41,120 nt of DNA. Origin: an uncultured Lachnoclostridium sp. (GTDB lineage: Bacteria > Bacillota > Clostridia > Lachnospirales > Lachnospiraceae). The stretch spans positions 1-41,120 of the forward strand of contig CABQJX010000007.1 in the NCBI GenBank assembly GCA_902464595.1, written 5' to 3'. The notes beneath the pieces were generated by a model. The model saw only the letters and a program-made list of their open reading frames with translations, was not told the DNA's origin and did no database searches. Made by a program: the position numbers and the translations under genes. Below, one piece after another: positions 24,450 to 32,615 of the stretch (positions are counted from its first letter, which is position 1; each line of letters opens with the position of its first letter).

Positions 24450-25868
24450 CTAAAACCGGAAATATAAGAACGGATCGTCAAGTCCGATCTTCATACAGTA
24501 AATACATGCCCAGAATACTCCTAAGAGCAGAAGGGCCGATACCAGGGAAGTCTTATTCTTTTCATAAATCCTCCGTGGAAGATCCGTCATAAAGATCAAG
24601 CCAGCAACAAGGGAAAGTGCATAGAGCGTCCCATATTTTATATAATCTCCGTCAAAATAGGAGATTCCCTCCGGCTGGGGCAGAAACGGGAAAAGACGCT
24701 TAAAGTAAAGGAGCATCTGCCCCATATCCGTAACAGCAAACAAAAGCCAGGTCAGAGGTATCATAAGCAGCATATAAAAGTGCCCCAAAAATCGATACCT
24801 TTCAAGCACCTTCAATAACCCCAGCTTTTCCACAGAAATGACAGCAAAAAGGACCAGGCCCCAGAGGATAAAATTCCAGCTGGCCCCATGCCAGAAGCCT
24901 GTAAGCCCCCAAACCACCAGCATATTGCGGAAGGTTTTTCCTGTCCCCTTCCGATTCCCCCCTAAGGGGATATAGATATAGTCCCGGAACCAGCTTCCCA
25001 GGGTCATATGCCATCTGCGCCAAAATTCTGTCATGGACAGGGACATATAGGGATGGGAGAAGTTATCAGGAATGTGAAATCCCATAAGAAACCCCAGCCC
25101 CTTCGCCATAAGGGAATATCCGTAAAAATCAAAATAAATCTGAAGGCTGAAAGCCGCAAGACCCAGCCATGCCAGAGGTGTGGAGATACTCTCGTATCCG
25201 ATGGTCCCTACCTCTCCCCACAATCCTCCCAGACGGTTGGCAAGAAGTACCTTGAGGCCCAAACCAATGGTAAACTCCCGAAGCCCCGCTTCTATATTGG
25301 ACAGGGAATGGCGGCGCTTTTTTATCTCCTTATTGATGGTGGAATATGTAACAATAGGCCCCGCAATGAGCTGGGGGAACATGGTGATATACATTCCATA
25401 ATTGACAAAGGATTTCTCTGAGCTGGCCTGTCTCCGGTACACGTCCGCCAGATAAGAGATGGCCTGAAAGGTGTAAAAGCTGATCCCCACAGGAAGGACA
25501 AGACGGGGCTCAGGGATAGAAATTCCCAGCCCTGTATTTTTTAGAAGCCAATTTATATTTTCCGCAAAAAAACCGGCATATTTAAAGAGAAATAGCCAGA
25601 ACAGGTTGTACACTACCCCAAATACAAGCCACTTTCTCCGATAGTAGCTCATCCTATGCTTTCCAATTTTACAGCCCACCCAATAATTAACTGCCAGAGA
25701 AAGGAGCAGAAGGATCAGATAAAAGGGGGTATCCTTCACCCCATACCAGTAGAAAAACAGACTGCCAAAAAACAGGATCCAATTCCTGTACCCTAAAGGG
25801 CAGAGGAAATAGACTGCCAAAAAAATGGGTAAAAACCGAAACACAAATTCCAGACTGCTGAAGACCAT
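24450..25868 (-). CDS. MBOAT-family membrane O-acyltransferase (AlgI/DltB-like)
   Basis: A 472-aa polytopic protein with about eleven hydrophobic segments. Seen: the family core NFSHPYMSLSMTEFWRRWH followed by the amphipathic DYIYIPLGGNR, and GFWHGASWNF carrying the invariant catalytic His. MBOAT enzymes of this type move acetyl or other acyl groups across the membrane for transfer to polysaccharides or teichoic acids. I start at the ATG at 25868, which has AAAGGA about 9 nt upstream; the in-frame ATG at 25892 has only a weak site. The promoter at 25959-25987 leaves a leader of about 85 nt. The SGNH hydrolase just downstream is the probable partner. Confidence 0.92.
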   Translation of the reverse strand: MVFSSLEFVFRFLPIFLAVYFLCPLGYRNWILFFGSLFFYWYGVKDTPFYLILLLLSLAVNYWVGCKIGKHRMSYYRRKWLVFGVVYNLFWLFLFKYAGFFAENINWLLKNTGLGISIPEPRLVLPVGISFYTFQAISYLADVYRRQASSEKSFVNYGMYITMFPQLIAGPIVTYSTINKEIKKRRHSLSNIEAGLREFTIGLGLKVLLANRLGGLWGEVGTIGYESISTPLAWLGLAAFSLQIYFDFYGYSLMAKGLGFLMGFHIPDNFSHPYMSLSMTEFWRRWHMTLGSWFRDYIYIPLGGNRKGTGKTFRNMLVVWGLTGFWHGASWNFILWGLVLFAVISVEKLGLLKVLERYRFLGHFYMLLMIPLTWLLFAVTDMGQMLLYFKRLFPFLPQPEGISYFDGDYIKYGTLYALSLVAGLIFMTDLPRRIYEKNKTSLVSALLLLGVFWACIYCMKIGLDDPFLYFRF

Positions 25869-25958
25869 TGCTTTGATTCCTTTTCCTATCATTTCGAGCG
25901 TCCTATCATTCCCGCTCTACTATTAGACTTTCCTCAGAGAAGAAAAGTTGCATATGCT

Positions 25959-25987
25959 ATCTTATATTTTGCAAAAAAAATTGTCAA
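25959..25987 (-). promoter_or_regulatory. Sigma-A promoter of the MBOAT-SGNH operon
   Basis: Minus strand TTGACA (25987-25982), 17-nt T-rich spacer and TAAGAT (25964-25959). Confidence 0.7.
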
Positions 25988-26019
25988 CTGGATTTCGCAA
26001 AAAAATATGGTTCCCCATA

Positions 26020-26059
26020 CAAAAACAGACAGAGCCCTGTTTTCCGGAACTCTGCCTGT
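26020..26059 (-). terminator. Intrinsic terminator of the peptide transporter/M20 operon
   Basis: Minus strand ACAGGCAGAG (26059-26050) pairs with CTCTGTCTGT (26034-26025) with one G-T pair, around a 15-nt loop, and is followed by TTTTT. It lies about 30 nt after the stop codon of the last M20 gene. Confidence 0.75.
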
Positions 26060-26089
26060 AAAAATTTTCCTCTTATGAACCTTTTTTAT

Positions 26090-27346
26090 TTACTGAACTC
26101 CCATCAGATCGCAGAGAGACAGCACATAGATCTGGCTGGCGTTGACTGCATCCTCGATATCCACATTTTCGTTATAGGAATGGATTCCCTCTGTATTGGA
26201 CGGGCCGTACTGGATCGTAGGAATGCCCTGAGCGCGGTACTCTCTGGCATCGCTGGAAGCCCACTGGTACGCCGGGATCACCTCAAAGCCCCAAAGCTTC
26301 TCTGCATTCTTCTTCACTGCCTGGACAATCGGTTCTGACTCCTCGGTGTAATTGCCCTCGCTGTTCCAGTGGAACTCGCATTCGATCCCATTGGTTCCCT
26401 CCAGGCATCGGTTTACTGTATCGATGATCTCCTGATGGTCTACACCAATAGGAAGGCGCACATCTACGATTGCTTCGCAGTAATCCGGAACCATGTTGGG
26501 GCGTGTTCCGCCATTTATGATTCCTACATTGGCTGACACATGGCTGATCACCTCGCCTACTCCCGGCTCTCCGATCTCCTGCTCTGCAATGAGCTTCGAG
26601 TTCTTTAGTGCATGAGCCTGGCTGTCCTTATAATGTCCTTCGATCTTAGTCAGCTCCTGAAGCTTATCCAGCACACGTCCCAGCTTTACAATCGCGTTGT
26701 CTCCCTTGAAGCCGCCCAGACTTCCATGAGCCGATTTTCCCTTTGACTTCAGCACAAGGTGAAGGCCGCCCTTCTGGCCGATCTCAATGGTATTGTTGGA
26801 GGTGGGCTCACCGATAAGGCAGGCGTTTGCCCCGGCAGCATAACCATTCTCGCACAGCCACTTGGAACCGTACTCTCCGCCGCTCTCCTCATCAGATACA
26901 ATGTGAAGGCGCACATTTCCATTGAGCTCTGCCCCGGAATCCTTTAATACCTTCATAGCAAAAAGCATTCCTGCCACTCCGGCCTTCATATCAGAGGTTC
27001 CCCTGCCCAGGATCAGTTTATCTGTCACCTCGCCGGAAAATGGGTCATAATCCCACTGGCTTCTGTCCCCAGCTGGAACGACATCCACATGGCCGTTTAA
27101 GATCACGCTGAAGCCCTCGTCTTTTCCAATTTTAGCCAGCACGCAAGGGTAATCCGGATTGCAGGATACCTCTTCACAGGAGATCCCGGCATCGCTAAGA
27201 TACTTCTTTACAAAGTCTACAACCTCTCTCTGGGTTCCTGTAGGATTTTCACTTGGGATCCGGATCAGATCCGAAACCAGCTTCACTAACTCCTGGCTTC
27301 TGCTCTTTGCCAGCTCATATACTTCCTCTCTTGTTACCTTGCTCAT
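26090..27346 (-). CDS. M20-family metallohydrolase (ArgE/DapE-like)
   Basis: A 418-aa zinc-dependent deacylase or peptidase. Seen: LNGHVDVVP carrying the first metal His and catalytic Asp, GRGTSDMKAG with the bridging Asp, DEESGG with the catalytic Glu and next metal ligand, and a C-terminal YGPSNTEGIHSYNE with the last His. Between the halves is a dimerisation lid domain. I start at the ATG at 27346, preceded by AAGGAGAG at about 10 nt; an ATG at 27373 overlapping the upstream stop would add nine residues. It is the last gene of the operon. ArgE/DapE relatives cleave N-acyl or peptide bonds of amino acids; here it probably processes what the adjacent importer brings in. Confidence 0.9.
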   Translation of the reverse strand: MSKVTREEVYELAKSRSQELVKLVSDLIRIPSENPTGTQREVVDFVKKYLSDAGISCEEVSCNPDYPCVLAKIGKDEGFSVILNGHVDVVPAGDRSQWDYDPFSGEVTDKLILGRGTSDMKAGVAGMLFAMKVLKDSGAELNGNVRLHIVSDEESGGEYGSKWLCENGYAAGANACLIGEPTSNNTIEIGQKGGLHLVLKSKGKSAHGSLGGFKGDNAIVKLGRVLDKLQELTKIEGHYKDSQAHALKNSKLIAEQEIGEPGVGEVISHVSANVGIINGGTRPNMVPDYCEAIVDVRLPIGVDHQEIIDTVNRCLEGTNGIECEFHWNSEGNYTEESEPIVQAVKKNAEKLWGFEVIPAYQWASSDAREYRAQGIPTIQYGPSNTEGIHSYNENVDIEDAVNASQIYVLSLCDLMGVQ

Positions 27347-27365
27347 ATCTTCGCTACTCTCCTTC

Positions 27366-28358
27366 CTAATCATATAAAAAACAAGCCACCTGATGTCCGT
27401 CTCCCCGATCCTTTAAGGCCGGAATCTCCTTCCTGCATCGCTCCATACAGTTAGGGCAGCGTCCTGCCAGCGGGCATCCCACCTGTTCTCCAATAGGGCT
27501 TGGGATCTCTCCCTTTAACACGATGCGCTCCTTCTTCTCGAAGGGGGATTCCGTAGGGATGGCGGACAAAAGAGCCTTGGTGTACGGATGGAGCGGATCC
27601 TCATAGATCTTCTCCGCTGCACACAGCTCCACGATCCTTCCCAGATACATAATGGCAATGCGGTCGCTGACATGTTTGATTACCCCCAGGTCATGGGAGA
27701 TAAAAATATAAGTCAGGCCATATTCCTTCTGGAGCCGGTTAAACAGATTCAGCACCTGAGCCTGTACGGACACGTCCAGAGCAGATACTGGCTCATCGCA
27801 GACGATCACCTTAGGATTCATGGAAAGAGCCCTGGCCACATTGATCCTCTGGCGCTGGCCGCCGGAGAACTCATGAGGGAACCGTTGGGCATGGTGGATA
27901 TCCAATCCCACCTCCCTGAGGAGCTGTAAAACCCGCTCCCCTCTCTCCTTCTTATCCGGGATAAGGCCGTGGACTAAGATCGGCTCCTCCACCAGCTTGG
28001 CAGCTGTCATACGGGGATCCAGGGAGGAATAGGGATCCTGGAACACCATCTGTATGTCCTTTTTTAAAGCTTTTAACTCGGCTCCCTTTAAGGAGAAAAT
28101 ATCTGTTCCATTGTACTCTACGCTTCCGCTGGTAGCCTTGTGGAGCTGGATCAGCGTCTTGCCGAAGGTGGATTTTCCGCATCCGGACTCTCCGATCACT
28201 CCCAGTGTCTCTCCCTCGTAGACATCTACGGACACATTGTTTAACGCATGGAGGATCTGGGGCTTTTCGCCGAATTTCGTGGTTTTTAACTTAAATTCCT
28301 TTGTCAGGTTCCTGATCTTTAACAGAACCTTCTTATCCTCATTCTTATTCGTGCTCAT
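27366..28358 (-). CDS. Oligopeptide/dipeptide ABC importer ATPase (OppF/DppF type)
   Basis: A 330-aa cytoplasmic ATPase. Seen: Walker A GESGCGKST, signature FSGGQRQR, Walker B VIVCDEPVSALDVS, and the family's C-terminal region with cysteines in VGCPLAGRCPNCMERC, which in Opp/Dpp ATPases binds an iron-sulphur cluster. GxSGSGKS replaced by GESGCGKS marks the OppF half of the pair. The ATG at 28358 overlaps the end of the OppD-type gene by 14 nt, with GGAGG about 9 nt upstream. Confidence 0.94.
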   Translation of the reverse strand: MSTNKNEDKKVLLKIRNLTKEFKLKTTKFGEKPQILHALNNVSVDVYEGETLGVIGESGCGKSTFGKTLIQLHKATSGSVEYNGTDIFSLKGAELKALKKDIQMVFQDPYSSLDPRMTAAKLVEEPILVHGLIPDKKERGERVLQLLREVGLDIHHAQRFPHEFSGGQRQRINVARALSMNPKVIVCDEPVSALDVSVQAQVLNLFNRLQKEYGLTYIFISHDLGVIKHVSDRIAIMYLGRIVELCAAEKIYEDPLHPYTKALLSAIPTESPFEKKERIVLKGEIPSPIGEQVGCPLAGRCPNCMERCRKEIPALKDRGDGHQVACFLYD

Positions 28359-29364
28359 TTTGGCCCACCTCCCCTCTCACCAGTTTATTTTCCTTATTCT
28401 GTCTGTGACAGGCCACAAAATGGCCTTCCTCCACCTCTACCAGAGGAGGAACCTCGCTGCGGCATTTCTCTGTGGCGTAAGGGCAGCGGTTATAAAAATT
28501 ACAGCACTTTCCTGTGAGGCGCAGATCTGGCGGCGCTCCCGGTATGGTGGTCAGCTCCGACTTGCTCTCATCAGACAGCTTTGGCATAGAATCCAAAAGT
28601 CCCCATGTGTAAGGATGGAGCGGTTTGGAATACAGCTCCTTTGTAGTGGCATACTCCACGGTATTTCCTGCATACAGCACCATAACCGTATCGCACATCT
28701 CCCACACAACTCCCAGATTGTGTGTGATCAAAAGGATCGAGGTGTCGTACTCTCTCTGAAGCTCCTTCAACAGATCAAGAACCTGGGCCTGGACCGTCAC
28801 ATCAAGGGCTGTCGTGGGCTCATCAGCAATAACCATCTTAGGGCGGCAGCAAACCGCCATAGCGATGATCACGCGCTGGCACATACCTCCGGAAAGCTCA
28901 TAGGGGTATGCCTCCATTCTCTTTTCCGGCTGAGGGATTCCCACCTTTTTAAGGGCCTCCACAGCCATATCCCACGCCTCTTTTTTGCTCACTTCCTGAT
29001 GGGCGCAGATCATCTCCACCATCTGGTGGCCGATCTTAAACACAGGGTCTAAGCTGGTCATGGGATCCTGGAAGATCACCGCGATGTCCTTTCCCCTGAA
29101 ATCCAAAAGCTCCTTCTTGCTGAGCTTTAACACATCCCTGCCGTCAAACTCGATCTCCCCGCCCACGATCTTTCCGGTACGCGGAGGCAGAAGGCGGATA
29201 ATGGAGGAGGAGGTCACGCTCTTTCCGGAGCCTGACTCTCCCACAATGCCCATGGTTTCTCCGCGCTTTAAGGTGAAGCTCACTCCGTCAACTGCCTTGG
29301 ATACGCCGCTTGCAAGGAAGAAGTATGTCTTTAAATCTTTTACTGTAAGTAATGTATCGCTCAT
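28345..29364 (-). CDS. Oligopeptide/dipeptide ABC importer ATPase (OppD/DppD type)
   Basis: A 339-aa ATPase, the second half of the heterodimer. Seen: Walker A GESGSGKSV, signature LSGGMCQRV (Cys in place of the common Arg), Walker B MVIADEPTTALDVT, and C-terminal CCNFYNRCPYATEKC, the cysteine set of the iron-sulphur extension. The ATG at 29364 has AAGGAGC upstream. It follows the second M20 gene by 13 nt and is coupled to the OppF-type gene. Confidence 0.94.
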   Translation of the reverse strand: MSDTLLTVKDLKTYFFLASGVSKAVDGVSFTLKRGETMGIVGESGSGKSVTSSSIIRLLPPRTGKIVGGEIEFDGRDVLKLSKKELLDFRGKDIAVIFQDPMTSLDPVFKIGHQMVEMICAHQEVSKKEAWDMAVEALKKVGIPQPEKRMEAYPYELSGGMCQRVIIAMAVCCRPKMVIADEPTTALDVTVQAQVLDLLKELQREYDTSILLITHNLGVVWEMCDTVMVLYAGNTVEYATTKELYSKPLHPYTWGLLDSMPKLSDESKSELTTIPGAPPDLRLTGKCCNFYNRCPYATEKCRSEVPPLVEVEEGHFVACHRQNKENKLVRGEVGQNEHE

Positions 29365-29377
29365 AAATGCTCCTTGT

Positions 29378-30565
29378 CTACTCGTATTTCTCCTTCATCT
29401 CCAGGAAGGCCTTCCGTATATCCGCCAAAAGAGATTCACTGGTCAGCACATCCACCGCTGTCATCGCCATCGCCTTGGAACCCACGGCAATGGTGCGGTG
29501 TCCCGCTGGGCTCTTACATGCTTCCTGGAACTCCGGTGTATGGCCCCGAAGCTCAGGAACGACCAGGACATAGGACTGGAGGCCGGGAATCTCATGAGTC
29601 ACATTTCCCATATCCGTACAGCCTATACCCAACGCCCTTTCCCTGGGTTTTACATCTTCTCCCAGATCTACAAAGTTCTTTCTCAGCGCCTCCTCTAAAG
29701 GCTCGTTGTTGCGGATATCCTCATAGGCCAGGCCATCATACTGCCATTCCATTTTTGTCCCAGTAATAGCAGCCACATGCTGGCATATTTCAATAAACCG
29801 GTTGAAAAGCTCCAGCTTATACTTCATGCTGAAGGAACGGATGGTAAATTTTGCCTGACAGTGATCGGGGATATAAATAGGATCCTCTCCACCTTTGGAA
29901 ATAATTCCCAGAATTTTCCCCCGGTCTGCCAGCTCCAGGCGCATGGAATCAATAATGTGGAACAGATCCAGCACTGGATTCAAAGCGCTTACCCCCTCCT
30001 CCGGCCAGGTAGCTGCGTGGGCAGTCTTTCCATAGAAATCCACGATCACATCGGTTCTGGAATAAGAAATATCATTTACAACCGTGTCGTTGGCAGAATG
30101 GAGGATCATGGCAATATCAAGGCCTTCAAAAGCCCCGTTTTTCAGCATGATGATCTTGCCGCCCCCGCCTTCTTCCGCCGGAGTTCCGAATACTGTGACA
30201 CGGCCGCCGGTTTCAGAAATGACCGACCGGACCGCCTCTCCGGCTCCCACTGCCATAGCGCACATCAGATTATGGCCGCAGGAATGTCCCATTCCGGGAA
30301 CCGCATCAAACTCTCCAAAAATTCCAATATTAGGCCCCTCTTTTCCGCTGTCGTATACCCCTTTTACCGAGGTTTCCAGACCTCCTATGCCGGTTTCCAC
30401 TTGAAATCCAAAATCCCGCAAAAGGCCGGACATAGCTTCACATGCATGAAACTCATGGAAATTGTACTCCGGATGATCCCAAACAGTGTCAGAAAGCCCT
30501 ACCAGCTGAGGCAGGATTTCGTCTACTCTTTTTTTTACCTGTTCCTTTAACGCTGATACGTTCAT
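29378..30565 (-). CDS. M20-family amidohydrolase (AbgB/PM20D2-like)
   Basis: A 395-aa metal-dependent hydrolase. Seen: FGEFDAVPGMGHSCGHN near 90-107, giving metal-binding Asp, Cys and His, then GTPAEEGGGG with the catalytic Glu pair, and HAATWPEEG in the lid. The sequence MGHSCGHN and the EEGGGGK block are shared with AbgB, a subunit of p-aminobenzoyl-glutamate hydrolase, and with PM20D2, which cleaves unusual dipeptides. The ATG at 30565 has GGAGGCAGG directly upstream. It lies between the OppD ATPase and the OppC permease genes, an unusual placement that ties it tightly to the transporter. Confidence 0.9.
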   Translation of the reverse strand: MNVSALKEQVKKRVDEILPQLVGLSDTVWDHPEYNFHEFHACEAMSGLLRDFGFQVETGIGGLETSVKGVYDSGKEGPNIGIFGEFDAVPGMGHSCGHNLMCAMAVGAGEAVRSVISETGGRVTVFGTPAEEGGGGKIIMLKNGAFEGLDIAMILHSANDTVVNDISYSRTDVIVDFYGKTAHAATWPEEGVSALNPVLDLFHIIDSMRLELADRGKILGIISKGGEDPIYIPDHCQAKFTIRSFSMKYKLELFNRFIEICQHVAAITGTKMEWQYDGLAYEDIRNNEPLEEALRKNFVDLGEDVKPRERALGIGCTDMGNVTHEIPGLQSYVLVVPELRGHTPEFQEACKSPAGHRTIAVGSKAMAMTAVDVLTSESLLADIRKAFLEMKEKYE

Positions 30566-30575
30566 ATCCTGCCTC

Positions 30576-31481
30576 CTATTTCTTCATCTTAGGATCCAGC
30601 ACATCGCGGATACCATCTCCCAGAAGATTGAATCCCAGCACAGTCACTAAAATAAATAATCCGGAAATCGTAGCCACATGAGGCGCTGTGTTCAGGCATT
30701 CCTTTCCCTGTCTCAGGATACTTCCCCAGGAAGACATAGGGGTTGCGATACCCAGTCCCAAAAAGCTTAAAGCTGCCTCGGAAATGATCGCCCCTGCAAT
30801 ATTTAAGGTAGCATAGACAATGATCGGCGAAATCGTATTGGGGAGGATATGACGAAACAGCATCCTGCCATTGGAAATACCGATGACACGTCCTGCATTG
30901 CAGTACTCCTCATTCTTTACAATGTGCACTTCTCCACGGACCACTCTGGCAAAGCTGGGAATATTTCCGATACCGATCGCGATGATCACATTCATGATCC
31001 CTGATCCAAGAACGGTCATCAGGATAATGGACAGCAATACAAAGGGGAAAGCCAGAAGGCCATCCATGATACGCATGATAACGCTGTCCACAAAGCCGCC
31101 CATATATCCGGCGATCAAGCCCAAAAGGATACCGACGATCCCTGCAACTACGGTTCCTCCCACAGCCACGATCATGGATACCCTTGCCCCGTACAGGATA
31201 CGGGCAAAAAGATCACGGCCAAATTCATCTGTTCCGAAAATATGCCCGTCCTCTCCCGGCAGCAAATACGCGTTTAAAGGGCTGATGGCATCCGGATCCA
31301 CCGAAGTGAGGAAGGGGGCAAATACAGCGATAAAGATCATAAACAGCACGATCACCAGTCCGATCATAGCCGTCTTATTCCGCTTTAATTTATTCCATAC
31401 ATTATTGGCACGGCGTTCCCGTTTCAGCATTTCCTCCTGGGCGTTTACTCCCAGGACTCCTGTCTGTTCCTGTGCTCTCAT
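30576..31481 (-). CDS. Oligopeptide/dipeptide ABC importer permease (OppC/DppC type)
   Basis: A 301-aa membrane protein with about six helices. Seen: a cytoplasmic N terminus, the OppC N-terminal helix LIVLFMIFIAVFAPF, the binding-protein-dependent loop GTDEFGRDLFARILYGAR, and the EAA loop ISEAALSFLGLGIATP. The ATG at 31481 has AAGGAGG upstream and directly follows the OppB-type gene stop (TAAATG). Confidence 0.94.
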   Translation of the reverse strand: MRAQEQTGVLGVNAQEEMLKRERRANNVWNKLKRNKTAMIGLVIVLFMIFIAVFAPFLTSVDPDAISPLNAYLLPGEDGHIFGTDEFGRDLFARILYGARVSMIVAVGGTVVAGIVGILLGLIAGYMGGFVDSVIMRIMDGLLAFPFVLLSIILMTVLGSGIMNVIIAIGIGNIPSFARVVRGEVHIVKNEEYCNAGRVIGISNGRMLFRHILPNTISPIIVYATLNIAGAIISEAALSFLGLGIATPMSSWGSILRQGKECLNTAPHVATISGLFILVTVLGFNLLGDGIRDVLDPKMKK

Positions 31482-32444
31482 TTACTTTCCTCCTTCCCCT
31501 GATTCATAGCTGACTCTTGGGTTGATCACCATATAGATCAGGTCTACTATCAGGTTCACCAATACGAATATTACAGCAATGAACAGAACCGTGCCCTGTA
31601 TCAGCTGATAATCACGGTTGTTGATGGCATTTACGATCATGGTTCCCATTCCCGGCCAGGAGAAGATACTCTCAGTCAGGATCGCGCCTGTAAAGGCCTG
31701 GGCGATCTGAAGGCCCAGCACCGTAACGATGGGAGGAAGGGCATTCTTTAAGGCATGCTTCCAGATCACGCTGCTCTCCTTGATTCCTCTTGCGCGGAGA
31801 GATTTGATGGACTCCCGGTTGATCACCTCCAGCATACTGGAGCGGGAAATCCTGGCAAAGGTAGCCATAGGAATGGTGGCCAGACAGAAACAGGGCAGCA
31901 CCATGTGGGAGACAACATCTCCAATACCATTTTCCATGCTTCCCATACCCAGAGCAGGAAGCCACCCCAGATTTACACTGAACTGCATAACCAACATCAT
32001 GCCCAGCCAGAAGATAGGCATGGATACACCCACAAGAGCCAGTACCATAAATACATAATCTAATACGGAATACTGGTGAAGGGCAGAGTACACACCTGCA
32101 GCCACACCCAGGATCAATGCTACCACAAGGCTGGGGATGGCGATCGCCAGAGTACTTGGGATCCTCTCTGCGATCAGATCGGTCACCGGACGCTTATCAA
32201 TATAGGAATATCCAAAATCCCCGTGCAGGATATCTACTACATAGTCAATGTACTGCTCTGCCTTACTCTTATTCAGTCCCATCTCGATCTCCAGCTCTGC
32301 AATGGCGTCTGGAGAAGCCTGGGGCCCCAGCACGGTCCTGGCTGGATTGCCTGGGATCATTCTTGTAAGGATAAATGTCAGGGTGACAACGATAAACAGA
32401 GTGGGGATACTCTGCAAAACCCTCTTAAGTATTGTTTTTAACAC
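31482..32444 (-). CDS. Oligopeptide/dipeptide ABC importer permease (OppB/DppB type)
   Basis: A 320-aa membrane protein with about six helices. Seen: an N terminus MLKTILKRVLQSIPT leading into the first helix, RMIPGNPA after it, and the EAA-like loop TVLGLQIAQAFTGAILTESIFSWPG, both diagnostic for OppB/DppB. The first codon is GTG at 32444 with a weak GGTGG site upstream. Weak initiation and a hairpin just before it (32526-32556) may set its level lower than the binding protein's. Confidence 0.94.
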   Translation of the reverse strand: MLKTILKRVLQSIPTLFIVVTLTFILTRMIPGNPARTVLGPQASPDAIAELEIEMGLNKSKAEQYIDYVVDILHGDFGYSYIDKRPVTDLIAERIPSTLAIAIPSLVVALILGVAAGVYSALHQYSVLDYVFMVLALVGVSMPIFWLGMMLVMQFSVNLGWLPALGMGSMENGIGDVVSHMVLPCFCLATIPMATFARISRSSMLEVINRESIKSLRARGIKESSVIWKHALKNALPPIVTVLGLQIAQAFTGAILTESIFSWPGMGTMIVNAINNRDYQLIQGTVLFIAVIFVLVNLIVDLIYMVINPRVSYESGEGGK

Positions 32445-32525
32445 AAATTTGCACCACCGTTTCCTTATTGCTGGTGTAGCGCCCGGTTTTTGCCCACAGA
32501 GCGTACACGCTTCATTATTCCTGAA

Positions 32526-32556
32526 CAGGGAGTGCCGCTTATCTGCAGCACTCCCT
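32526..32556 (-). promoter_or_regulatory. Intercistronic hairpin between binding-protein and permease genes
   Basis: A perfect 10-bp stem, CAGGGAGTGC (32526-32535) with GCACTCCCTG (32547-32556), has no T tract on either strand, and GTTCAGG flanks it on both sides of the minus strand. It lies in the 171-nt gap downstream of the binding-protein gene. Such hairpins often protect the upstream message and let the binding protein be made in excess. Confidence 0.55.
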
Positions 32557-32615
32557 GAACCTGTTCCGTTACAACCAGTTTATTTACAGCTATCTGAAAT
32601 TAACTGCCTTTCTGT

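Noticed and set aside
28237..29052. 271-codon plus-strand frame opposite the OppD/OppF genes
   Set aside because: Long only because the real genes lack the relevant codons; composition rich in His, Leu and Cys with no domain pattern.
29777..30550. 257-codon plus-strand frame opposite an M20 gene
   Set aside because: Antisense to a gene with intact catalytic motifs; no start signal.
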